Of a DNA stretch of 21,960 bases, positions 15,394 through 21,960 are shown one piece after another. The position numbers and the translations under genes are program-made. The DNA lies in NCBI GenBank assembly GCA_002482725.1, contig DLGO01000139.1, forward strand, positions 1 through 21,960, read 5' to 3'. Position 1 is the stretch's first letter, and every line of letters starts with the position of its first letter. The notes under the pieces are model-generated. The model saw only the letters and a list, made by a program, of their open reading frames with translations. It was not told where the DNA came from and made no database searches. The DNA is from Bacteroidetes bacterium UBA7692 (GTDB lineage Bacteria > Bacteroidota > Bacteroidia > Chitinophagales > LD1).

Positions 15394-16818
15394 ATGTTCA
15401 AATACGTTCTTAAGCGTGTTGTTATTTTTATTCCAACGCTTATATTGATCTCTATACTCACGTTCGCGTTGAGTAAGATGGCGCCCGGCGATCCTGTAAA
15501 GCTGGCACTGGGCAATACCGAGCAATCCGGCGAGAGCGGTGGTTCTGGTGAAAAAATGGCTGGCGAAAAGGCCTACCGGGCAATGGCAGAACAGTTGGGC
15601 TTGACCTTACCTACTTTCTATTTCGATTTCAGCAATGCTGCTTTGCCTGATACGCTTTACCGCATGGTAAAGAAAGGTGAAAGGGATAACCTGGAAAGGT
15701 TGATAAGCATGTATGGAAACTGGCCGCAAATAGAGGCTTATTTTCACTCTATTAAGCAATTGGAATTTGCCTTGCTGGATACTAAGCAGGACTCCACTAC
15801 CTACGCACCAGGAAGAATAATAAGGGAAAATACGGGTAGATTGTTGCTGGAGTATAAGGACCGCAATGTAGCAAGATATGTGGCTGAGATAACAGAGGCA
15901 TCTAAACAATCACCAAACTTTAATAACGTAAGGATTGCTGCAGACAAGCTTGCGGCGAACTATGCAGCAGTTAAAGCAAAGGCTACGCCGGGTAAGAACA
16001 ATATACCTGCTATCCACTGGTACGGCACCAAAAACCAGTACCACAGGTGGCTTACTAATTTCCTTTCGTTCGATTTTGGAATTTCATATGTAGATAAAAG
16101 GCCAGTATGGAGCAAAATAAAAGAGGCAATGCCTTGGACGCTTTTGGTAAATGTTATTGTCATCTTTTTGTCGTATATACTAGCAGTGCCGTTGGGTATT
16201 GCAAGCGCCAGGAACAAGGATTCGATACCTGACAGGATAACTACTTTTATCCTTTTCATTTTCTATTCCCTGCCTACGTTCTGGATAGCTACCATGCTGG
16301 TAATATTTACAACTACCGATGAATATGGTATGAATTGGTTCCCGACCTTTGGGCTTGGAGAGGTAACACCTGATATGAATGCTCTTGAAGTATTCAGCGA
16401 AAGGGGCTTCCACTTGTTGCTGCCTTTGTTCTGTTTGATTCCTGGGCGCCTTGCCTATCTTTCAAGACAAATGAGGGGCGCTGTTTTAAGCATCTTCCGT
16501 ATGGATTATATCCGTACCGCAAGAGCAAAGGGTTTATCTGAGGAGAAAGTAGTTTGGATACACGCATTCCGCAATTCATTGATACCATTAATTACCTTGT
16601 TTGCAGGTATTTTCCCGGCTGCTATCAGTGGCGCTTTTATAATAGAAATCATATTCAGCATACCCGGTATGGGCCAGGTTGCTTATGTGGCCTTGGTAGC
16701 GCGCGACTACCCTATGGTATTCACAGTAATGATGTTCTCAGCATTCCTTACACTTATAGGAACGCTGGTAGCAGATGTAATGTATGCATTGGTAGACCCG
16801 CGTATTTCTTATAAGTAA
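15394..16818 (+). CDS. Dipeptide/oligopeptide-type ABC permease, DppB-like, with long loop
   Basis: 474 residues, against about 310-340 for DppB/OppB. TM1 (about 8-27) is followed by the family motif KMAPGDPVKLALG and AEQLGL. After that comes about 125 extra residues (roughly 81-205), hydrophilic and partly helical, before the family resumes at WLTNFLSFDFGISY. The membrane core follows, with SLPTFWIATML. The ATPase-coupling EAA loop is DYIRTARAKGLSEEKVVWIH (371-390), then AFRNSLIPLI, and the C terminus VADVMYALVDPRISYK. By topology the extra segment is periplasmic and could contact the binding protein; this is inferred. Starts three bases after the binding protein's stop, so the two are co-transcribed. 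Confidence 0.93.
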   Translation: MFKYVLKRVVIFIPTLILISILTFALSKMAPGDPVKLALGNTEQSGESGGSGEKMAGEKAYRAMAEQLGLTLPTFYFDFSNAALPDTLYRMVKKGERDNLERLISMYGNWPQIEAYFHSIKQLEFALLDTKQDSTTYAPGRIIRENTGRLLLEYKDRNVARYVAEITEASKQSPNFNNVRIAADKLAANYAAVKAKATPGKNNIPAIHWYGTKNQYHRWLTNFLSFDFGISYVDKRPVWSKIKEAMPWTLLVNVIVIFLSYILAVPLGIASARNKDSIPDRITTFILFIFYSLPTFWIATMLVIFTTTDEYGMNWFPTFGLGEVTPDMNALEVFSERGFHLLLPLFCLIPGRLAYLSRQMRGAVLSIFRMDYIRTARAKGLSEEKVVWIHAFRNSLIPLITLFAGIFPAAISGAFIIEIIFSIPGMGQVAYVALVARDYPMVFTVMMFSAFLTLIGTLVADVMYALVDPRISYK

Positions 16819-16876
16819 ACAATTGCTAGTACAAGTATTGAAACGTAGATCAAAAATATAGTGATAAGAAAATAGG

Positions 16877-18178
16877 ATGGCTGACAAGAAAAATATTAGA
16901 AAAGAGGAAGACCAAAGCTACTGGGCTATTGTGCGCAGGCAGTTCAGGAAGAATACCTCTGCAGTATGGAGCCTTAGAGTCCTTACTTTTATTTTCATAT
17001 TGGGAATGAGTGCAGATTTCATTGCTAATGAAAAGCCTTATTACGCGGTAATTGAGGGCAAAACATACTTCCCTGTTTTCAAGGGAGTAGGTGTTGACCT
17101 TGGTGTGGCCCAATGGCCAAAGGAATTAAGCAATGTGACATGGCGCGAGTTGAAATATGACAAAGTGGTATGGGCACCAGTACCTTACTCTTCTACCACC
17201 AACGATTTTAAGAATAGTGACTATAAAAGCCCATTGGGTGAGCAAAATATTGAGTCAGGTCGATGGAGGCATCGTCTTGGCACCGATAATTTGGGGCGCG
17301 ATGTATTGGCAGGTATGATACATGGTACACGTATTGCCATGCTGGTAGGTGTTATATCTATGAGCATTGCATTGGTTATAGGCTTGTTCTTTGGCGCTTT
17401 GTCAGGTTACTTTGGTGATAACAGGATGAAAGTGTCAAGGATCAGGATTGTGTTGAACATACTGTTCTTGTACTTTGCCTGGTTCTTTGCCTTTACCACA
17501 AGAAGCTATTTGCTGGCGGATGTGCTGAAAGTGTCCTTCTTAGGTTTCTTTTTTCAATTCTTCATAAGCCTTCTGATTTTCGGAGGTATTATGCTGATAC
17601 CAAACTTGTTAGCAATCCCATTGAAAAAAATAAATTTCCTGGGTAAAACAATAGAGGTGCCGGTAGATATTCTTGTATCGCGCCTTATAGAAGTGCTGGA
17701 GTCTGTTCCTTCTCTTTTATTGATATTGTCTATTGTGGCCATCATAGAGAAGCCTTCTATATTTATTGTGATGGGTATAATAGGACTTACAGGCTGGACA
17801 GGTATAGCGCGTTACCTTCGTGCTGAGCTGTTAAAAGTTCGTAGTCTGGAGTATATAGAGGCTGCACAGGCACTTGGTTTTCCTGAGTGGAGGATTATCC
17901 TGCGTCATGCTGTTCCTAATGCGCTGACGCCAGTCTTGATTTCTGTGTCATTTGGTATTGCATCGGCCATACTTACTGAAAGCGGTTTATCGTTTTTGGG
18001 TATCGGTGTACCGCCCGAGCAGGTTACATGGGGTAGCATGTTATCGTTGGCGCGCGGTTATCCGCAGGCATGGTGGATAGCTATATTCCCGGGCTTTGCC
18101 ATCTTTATAACAGTTACCATATTTAACCTGATAGGAGATGGTCTAACAGAAGCAATGGATCCAAGGTTGAAACAATAG
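16877..18178 (+). CDS. Dipeptide/oligopeptide-type ABC permease, DppC-like, with extra helices
   Basis: 433 residues, against about 290-300 for DppC/OppC. After the N-terminal OppC-type tail and TM1 (about 32-50), a periplasmic segment of some 80 residues ends with the hallmark HRLGTDNLGRDVLAGMIHGT. GLFFGALSGYFG follows at about 169-180. An insertion of about 80 residues (roughly 183-262), with two further hydrophobic helices (about 190-207 and 220-242), then comes before VSRLIEVLESVPSLLLIL. The EAA loop is LEYIEAAQALGFPEWRIILR (324-343), then HAVPNALTP, and the end is DGLTEAMDPRLKQ. Pairs with the DppB-like subunit 58 bases upstream. No ATP-binding subunit follows; a terminator does. Confidence 0.93.
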   Translation: MADKKNIRKEEDQSYWAIVRRQFRKNTSAVWSLRVLTFIFILGMSADFIANEKPYYAVIEGKTYFPVFKGVGVDLGVAQWPKELSNVTWRELKYDKVVWAPVPYSSTTNDFKNSDYKSPLGEQNIESGRWRHRLGTDNLGRDVLAGMIHGTRIAMLVGVISMSIALVIGLFFGALSGYFGDNRMKVSRIRIVLNILFLYFAWFFAFTTRSYLLADVLKVSFLGFFFQFFISLLIFGGIMLIPNLLAIPLKKINFLGKTIEVPVDILVSRLIEVLESVPSLLLILSIVAIIEKPSIFIVMGIIGLTGWTGIARYLRAELLKVRSLEYIEAAQALGFPEWRIILRHAVPNALTPVLISVSFGIASAILTESGLSFLGIGVPPEQVTWGSMLSLARGYPQAWWIAIFPGFAIFITVTIFNLIGDGLTEAMDPRLKQ

Positions 18179-18197
18179 AAGATTAAAGGGTTAAGAT

Positions 18198-18241
18198 AAA
18201 AGGCAATGGCGGTTGAATAATTCAACCGCCATTGCCTTTTT
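18198..18241. terminator. Bidirectional terminator between converging genes
   Basis: A perfect 20-bp inverted repeat: 18198-18217 (AAAAGGCAATGGCGGTTGAA) with 18221-18240, loop TAA. Runs of A and T at its two ends give a T-run in either direction. It ends the importer operon 20 bases after the stop and can also end the glycosyltransferase transcript coming from the right. Confidence 0.93.
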
Positions 18242-18270
18242 ATACTATTTGCTTCTATAAAAGTGTCTTT

Positions 18271-20172
18271 TTAATGTTTGCTTTTAGTCAGCCATTTGAA
18301 TAGTACATTGATATCTTTTTGGAGCGTATAATGCTTCGCGTAGCGTTTGTTGAGTAGGCCCGCGCGTAGGTCATCTATTGGTTGGTTAAAGGAAAGAGTT
18401 ACTGTAGCAGGTGCTATGGCAGGCAGGTTTTTGGTTTCTGCAGGTATATAGCCTACCCATGTTTTTTTGCCTGACAATACCTGAAAGCAATCCTGTATAA
18501 AATCGGAGAAAGAAGCTTGTCTCAAGGCAGCTATGGGCGACAGCACAATAAGCGCGGATGCAGTAAGCACATCGAAAAGGCGTTTCTTTTGCAGGGATAG
18601 CGGATTGCCCAGCATGTAGTTTACATCAGTAGTGTACAGGTCACCTGCGGTGTTTTTGGAATTGCTGCCTATAATTACATTACTGTTAGCGTTCAGTATT
18701 TTGTATTCAAAAGCAGGGCCCAATTGCTCTATAGTGGCTATTATTTCTTTGAAGGAGAAATCGGCTGCGCAGAAAATAATCTCGTTGATGTCGAACAAAG
18801 GCGCCAGTGCCTTTATCTCAACAAGCTTTTGTATAATGGTGAACTCTGCATCTACATCGGCGGTTTTCAGCAGTTGTATGGCCTTGCTGGCCTCTGCATC
18901 CGAACCTGCTACCAATATGTTTTTGCCTGAGGTAGCCTCGAAGGTAAATTGCCCGTGCCTGCTCAGGTTATAAATGGTCCTCGTCAATATCATGCTGAAG
19001 ATGCTCCATGCGCCACCCAGCAATATCAATGCGCGCGAAAAGCGCCATTCATTTGGCAGCAAGCCATATACCGCAGCTATTATCAGGGTACCTATGGCCA
19101 CACCGCGGATAATGCTGCCCAGCCTGTAGGGCTTTTGGTAGCCTCCGCTAAGGAATACCATAGAAATCCACAGGAATATGTAAGAAGGCACCACCAGGCT
19201 CAGGAACTGTGCAGGATAGTACGATGCCGAAAATTTGATATTGGCAGCCCAGTATTCTTCCAGTGCAAACACCCCTGCAAAAATCAGCAGTGCATCTATA
19301 ATGTACAAAGCAGCCGAGGATAGTATATTGGATAGCAGCGTCATCATGGCGCGCACCACCACCGCCGAATTAATAAGGAATGCAAAGGCATTGGCGCTGC
19401 CGCCCGTAAAGTGTTTCTGGGCAAAAATTATCATTGCCTTGTAGAACACTTTCACATAGTTCACGCTGCCTTTTTTGGTGCTTTCGCCCTTGTAGTGGAT
19501 TATTGTGGCATTGCTCAGATAATAGTTTTGCCAGCCACCTTTTATAATTCGGTAGCTAAGGTCTATATCTTCGCCATACATAAAAAAGGTTTCGTCCAGC
19601 AGCCCCACTTTATCCAATGCTTCCTTACGCATCAGCATAAAGGCACCGGATAATATTTCTACTGTATTGGTCTCATCCTTGTCCAGGTAGCCAAGGTGGT
19701 AGCGTCCGAAAGTTTTTGATTTAGGGAAGAAAGATGCCAGCCCGAACATTTTGAAAAATGCCACCGCCGGCGTGGGTAATCCGCGCTTTGACTCCGGCAG
19801 GAATATACCCTTGCCGTCTATCATTTTTACACCAAGTCCACCGGCATCTTTATGGCTATCCATAAAGGCTACACATTTTACAAAGGTATCTTCTGCTACC
19901 ACCGTATCGGGGTTCAGCAGCAGTATATATTCGCCCTGTGCTTCGCGCATGGCCTGGTTATTGGCACAGCTGAATCCTGTATTCTTTTTATTGGCTATTA
20001 TTCTAACCCATGGAAACAAGGCTTCAACATGCTCTACCGAGCCATCTGCAGAGTTATTGTCTACCACCCATACTTCGCCCGGTACATGCACCATGGCTTT
20101 CTGCACAGCGTATAAGCACTGCTCCAGAAAGAACCTGACATTATAATTGACGATAACTACGGAAAGTTTCAC
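18271..20172 (-). CDS. Fused GT2 glycosyltransferase with membrane, Rossmann and degenerate sugar-transferase parts
   Basis: 633 residues from GTG 20172. Residues 1-235 are a GT-A family 2 transferase like rhamnosyltransferases: MKLSVVIVNYNV, VVDNNSADGS, NKKNTGFSCANNQAM, LLLNPDTVVAED (metal-binding D89), LSGAFMLMRKEAL, FFMYGEDIDLSYRI and HYKGEST. Residues 260-400 hold about five membrane helices. Residues 417-505 are a Rossmann-like domain (NILVAGSDAEASKAIQLL). From 528 the sequence resembles the polyprenyl-phosphate sugar-1-phosphate transferase domain (KKRLFDVLTASALIVLSPI, then VLSGKKTWVGYIP, then NKRYAKHYTLQKDINVLFKW), but the catalytic core between the first two is gone. Only the GT2 part should be active, perhaps adding a sugar to a lipid-linked glycan at the inner membrane. 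Begins eight bases after recR. The layout seems shared with other Bacteroidota from memory. Confidence 0.88.
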   Translation of the reverse strand: MKLSVVIVNYNVRFFLEQCLYAVQKAMVHVPGEVWVVDNNSADGSVEHVEALFPWVRIIANKKNTGFSCANNQAMREAQGEYILLLNPDTVVAEDTFVKCVAFMDSHKDAGGLGVKMIDGKGIFLPESKRGLPTPAVAFFKMFGLASFFPKSKTFGRYHLGYLDKDETNTVEILSGAFMLMRKEALDKVGLLDETFFMYGEDIDLSYRIIKGGWQNYYLSNATIIHYKGESTKKGSVNYVKVFYKAMIIFAQKHFTGGSANAFAFLINSAVVVRAMMTLLSNILSSAALYIIDALLIFAGVFALEEYWAANIKFSASYYPAQFLSLVVPSYIFLWISMVFLSGGYQKPYRLGSIIRGVAIGTLIIAAVYGLLPNEWRFSRALILLGGAWSIFSMILTRTIYNLSRHGQFTFEATSGKNILVAGSDAEASKAIQLLKTADVDAEFTIIQKLVEIKALAPLFDINEIIFCAADFSFKEIIATIEQLGPAFEYKILNANSNVIIGSNSKNTAGDLYTTDVNYMLGNPLSLQKKRLFDVLTASALIVLSPIAALRQASFSDFIQDCFQVLSGKKTWVGYIPAETKNLPAIAPATVTLSFNQPIDDLRAGLLNKRYAKHYTLQKDINVLFKWLTKSKH

Positions 20173-20180
20173 GCCGCAAT

Positions 20181-20801
20181 TTAGTTTTTTACCAGATAGC
20201 TTTCATACGGCATTCTGGTAGCAATGCTGCGGCCCAAGGTCAGCTCATCGGTGTACTCCAGCTCGCCACCAAATGATATGCCACGCGCAATAGAGGTTAT
20301 TTGCACGCCCAGGCTTTGTACTTTCTTTGAAATGTAGAAGATGGTGGTGTCACCATCTATGGTAGGGCTCAATGCCATTATTACTTCTTTTACTTCCTGT
20401 TCCCTTATACGGCTTATCAGGCTGTCTATGTTCAACTGGTCGGGTGTTATGCCGTTCAGTGGAGAAATAAGTCCATTCAACACATGGTAGGTGCCATTGT
20501 ACACTCCTGTGTTTTCTATGGCTATTACTTCGCGTATGGTTTCTACTATGCATACACTGCCCTTGTCGCGCATGGGGTTGGCACATACGCTGCAGGTGGT
20601 ATTGTCGCTGATGTTGTGGCATGTAATGCAGAATTTTGTCTGGCTGCGCATGGTAGCTATTACCGAGCTAAAATTCTCTACTTTGGCCGAATCCTGCTTT
20701 AATAAATGCAACACAAGGCGCAGCGCGGTTTTTTCGCCTATGCCGGGTAATTTTTTAAACTCGGCAACCGCATCGCCAATCAACTTAGAAGGATAATTCA
20801 C
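20181..20801 (-). CDS. recR: Recombination protein RecR
   Basis: 206 residues, the usual length, from GTG 20801. Helix-hairpin-helix at about 12-30 (EFKKLPGIGEKTALRLVLHL); a four-cysteine zinc site C58, C61, C70, C73 (CITC, CSVC); Toprim domain about 81-165 (VCIVETIREVIAIENTGVYN, YHVLNGLISPLNGI, TIDGDTT); and the conserved end ITSIARGISFGGELEYTDEL, TLGRSIATRMPY. It acts with RecO and RecF to load RecA at single-strand gaps during repair. The glycosyltransferase gene follows after eight bases, so the two probably share a transcript despite unrelated roles. Confidence 0.97.
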   Translation of the reverse strand: MNYPSKLIGDAVAEFKKLPGIGEKTALRLVLHLLKQDSAKVENFSSVIATMRSQTKFCITCHNISDNTTCSVCANPMRDKGSVCIVETIREVIAIENTGVYNGTYHVLNGLISPLNGITPDQLNIDSLISRIREQEVKEVIMALSPTIDGDTTIFYISKKVQSLGVQITSIARGISFGGELEYTDELTLGRSIATRMPYESYLVKN

Positions 20802-21082
20802 ACGCTATATTTTTCTTTTTGGGTAAGCACATCAATTAAGGCAGTGCCTTATCTTTTACCACTTTTTTCAACTGAGCTTTTCAAACGTAAAATAAACAAA
20901 AAAAATGCGGGTAATTAAACGTTAAATTTCAGGTAAGCGTCTGTATAGTGGTGCGCTAACTGAAACTTCCGCTCAGGCGGTAAATGTCAAATAGCGTTTA
21001 AACAAATATTGTATGTTTTGTCAGCAACATTCTCTTGAATTAGGTGTTCCTTAGCATCGGATAGCAATAAACAGGAAAAATA
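20802..21082. other. Intergenic region between divergent recR and AAA+ gene
   Basis: No gene is seen. Both flanking genes start here and need promoters. On the plus strand TTTG (21017-21020), 20 bases, then TAGGTGTT (21041-21048) is a weak match to the Bacteroidota pattern. An inverted repeat TAAGGC-AGT-GCCTTA lies at 20837-20851, 36 bases upstream of recR. A small CCGC-TCAG-GCGG hairpin occurs near 20970. None is convincing on its own. Confidence 0.4.
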
Positions 21083-21960
21083 ATGAGCAATAAACTACCC
21101 AATACACTGGGAGCACTGAAAAGCAGCGGATATAAAAGCAAAACAATAAAAGACGAGCTGAGAGATAATTTAATAGCAAAGCTAAAGGCCGGCAAAACGG
21201 TTTTTGCCGGCATTATAGGCTATGAGGATACCGTGATACCCGAAATAGAGCGCGCCATACTGGCTAAGCACAATATTAACCTATTGGGGTTGCGCGGGCA
21301 GGCAAAAACCCGTATAGCCAGGCAAATGACCGAGTTGCTGGATGAGTATATGCCTATAGTTGCAGGCAGTGAGCTGAACGATGATCCGCTACAGCCGCTT
21401 AGCAGGTATGCCAAAGAACTAATAGCCGAAAAAGGCGATGATACACCAATAGAGTGGGTACACCGCAGCGAGCGCTATGCCGAAAAGCTGGCAACACCAG
21501 ATGTAAGTGTGGCTGACCTGATAGGCGATGTAGACCCTATAAAGGCTGCCAATATGCGCCTGAGCTATGCCGATGAAAGAGTGATACATTTTGGTATAAT
21601 ACCACGCAGTAACCGCTGCATATTTGTTATAAACGAGCTGCCGGATCTACAGGCGCGCATACAGGTGGCGCTGTTCAATATTTTGCAGGAGGGCGATATA
21701 CAGATACGTGGTTTTAAGTTGCGCTTTAACCTGGATATGCTGTTTATTTTTACGGCCAACCCGGAGGATTACACCAACAGGGGTAGCATAGTAACTCCGT
21801 TGAAAGACAGGATAGGGTCGCAGATACTGACGCACTACCCCAAATCTATTGAACTATCCAAGAAGATAACTGCGCAAGAAGCTAGGCTAAGCGATGAACA
21901 GAAGAAGAATGTGGAAGTGGGTGACCTGCTGCGCACCTTGATAGAGCAGGTGGCATTTGA
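21083..21960 (+). CDS. AAA+ ATPase of the MoxR / magnesium-chelatase type (partial)
   Basis: Starts at ATG 21083 and runs off the right edge; 292 residues are visible. Walker A is GLRGQAKT (69-76). The Walker B position reads IFVINE (180-185), with asparagine before the glutamate where most AAA+ proteins have aspartate. Sensor 1 is FTANPEDY with N226. A probable arginine finger lies in PLKDRIGS (R243). The segment YADERVIHFGIIPRSNRCIF resembles the inserted strands of the magnesium-chelatase I/MoxR clade. Such ATPases remodel other proteins, often together with VWA-domain partners encoded downstream; those genes would lie past this window. No bacteriochlorophyll gene is near, so a true chelatase role is unlikely. 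Confidence 0.88.
   Translation, partial: MSNKLPNTLGALKSSGYKSKTIKDELRDNLIAKLKAGKTVFAGIIGYEDTVIPEIERAILAKHNINLLGLRGQAKTRIARQMTELLDEYMPIVAGSELNDDPLQPLSRYAKELIAEKGDDTPIEWVHRSERYAEKLATPDVSVADLIGDVDPIKAANMRLSYADERVIHFGIIPRSNRCIFVINELPDLQARIQVALFNILQEGDIQIRGFKLRFNLDMLFIFTANPEDYTNRGSIVTPLKDRIGSQILTHYPKSIELSKKITAQEARLSDEQKKNVEVGDLLRTLIEQVAF

Noticed and set aside
1..21960. CRISPR array, tRNA or rRNA genes
   Set aside because: No regularly spaced repeat array, cloverleaf-like segment or rRNA-like sequence was noticed on reading both strands; a tRNA scan was not possible here.

Overview
The window looks like an ordinary chromosomal segment of a Bacteroidota bacterium, probably near Chitinophagaceae/Sphingobacteriia. 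The signs are two TonB-dependent receptors with an N-terminal carboxypeptidase-regulatory-like domain, short lipoboxes ending in SC or GC, -33/-7 promoters of the TTTG-N17-20-TAnnTTTG type, a Bacteroidota-style IS4 transposase remnant, and little use of strong Shine-Dalgarno sites. The placement is inferred from family resemblance; no rRNA or marker phylogeny is available here. No tRNA, rRNA, CRISPR array, prophage or plasmid function was found.

Layout. 1-632 (minus) is the 5' part of a TonB-dependent receptor cut by the window edge. 858-2507 (minus) is hutU, urocanate hydratase, with a good promoter upstream. 2508-2897 holds short imperfect repeats. 2898-4072 is a decayed IS4-family transposase with three in-frame stops and an N-terminal frameshift. 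4357-6019 holds two lipoprotein genes, one with a PKD domain and one with three fibronectin-III-like repeats. 6154-7394 holds a membrane-anchored cytochrome c followed by a MarC-family membrane protein. 7545-12005 is an ECF sigma factor, its overlapping RskA-type anti-sigma factor and a full TonB-dependent receptor, closed by a strong terminator whose U-tract overlaps the -33 element of the next gene. 12098-13445 is a convergent pair, a YvlD/holin-4-2 membrane protein and a TIGR01777 sugar-epimerase-like protein, separated by one base. 13627-18178 is a dipeptide/oligopeptide-type ABC importer operon with binding lipoprotein and two permeases, each carrying a large insertion, and no ATPase genes. 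It ends at a perfect 20-bp bidirectional terminator. 18271-20801 (minus) is recR followed closely by a fused glycosyltransferase. 21083 to the end is the start of a MoxR/magnesium-chelatase-like AAA+ ATPase.

The genes serve several unrelated jobs: histidine catabolism, nutrient uptake across both membranes, envelope glycan work, recombination repair and an ECF stress or uptake regulon. The most noteworthy items are the GT2 - membrane - Rossmann - collapsed sugar-phosphate-transferase fusion, the sigma/anti-sigma/receptor cluster lacking the usual FecA/FecR signalling parts, the cytochrome c fused to a SirB-like four-helix membrane domain, the extended ABC permeases, and the terminator/promoter overlap predicting a leaderless mRNA. 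I did not find a convincing wholly new multi-gene system.
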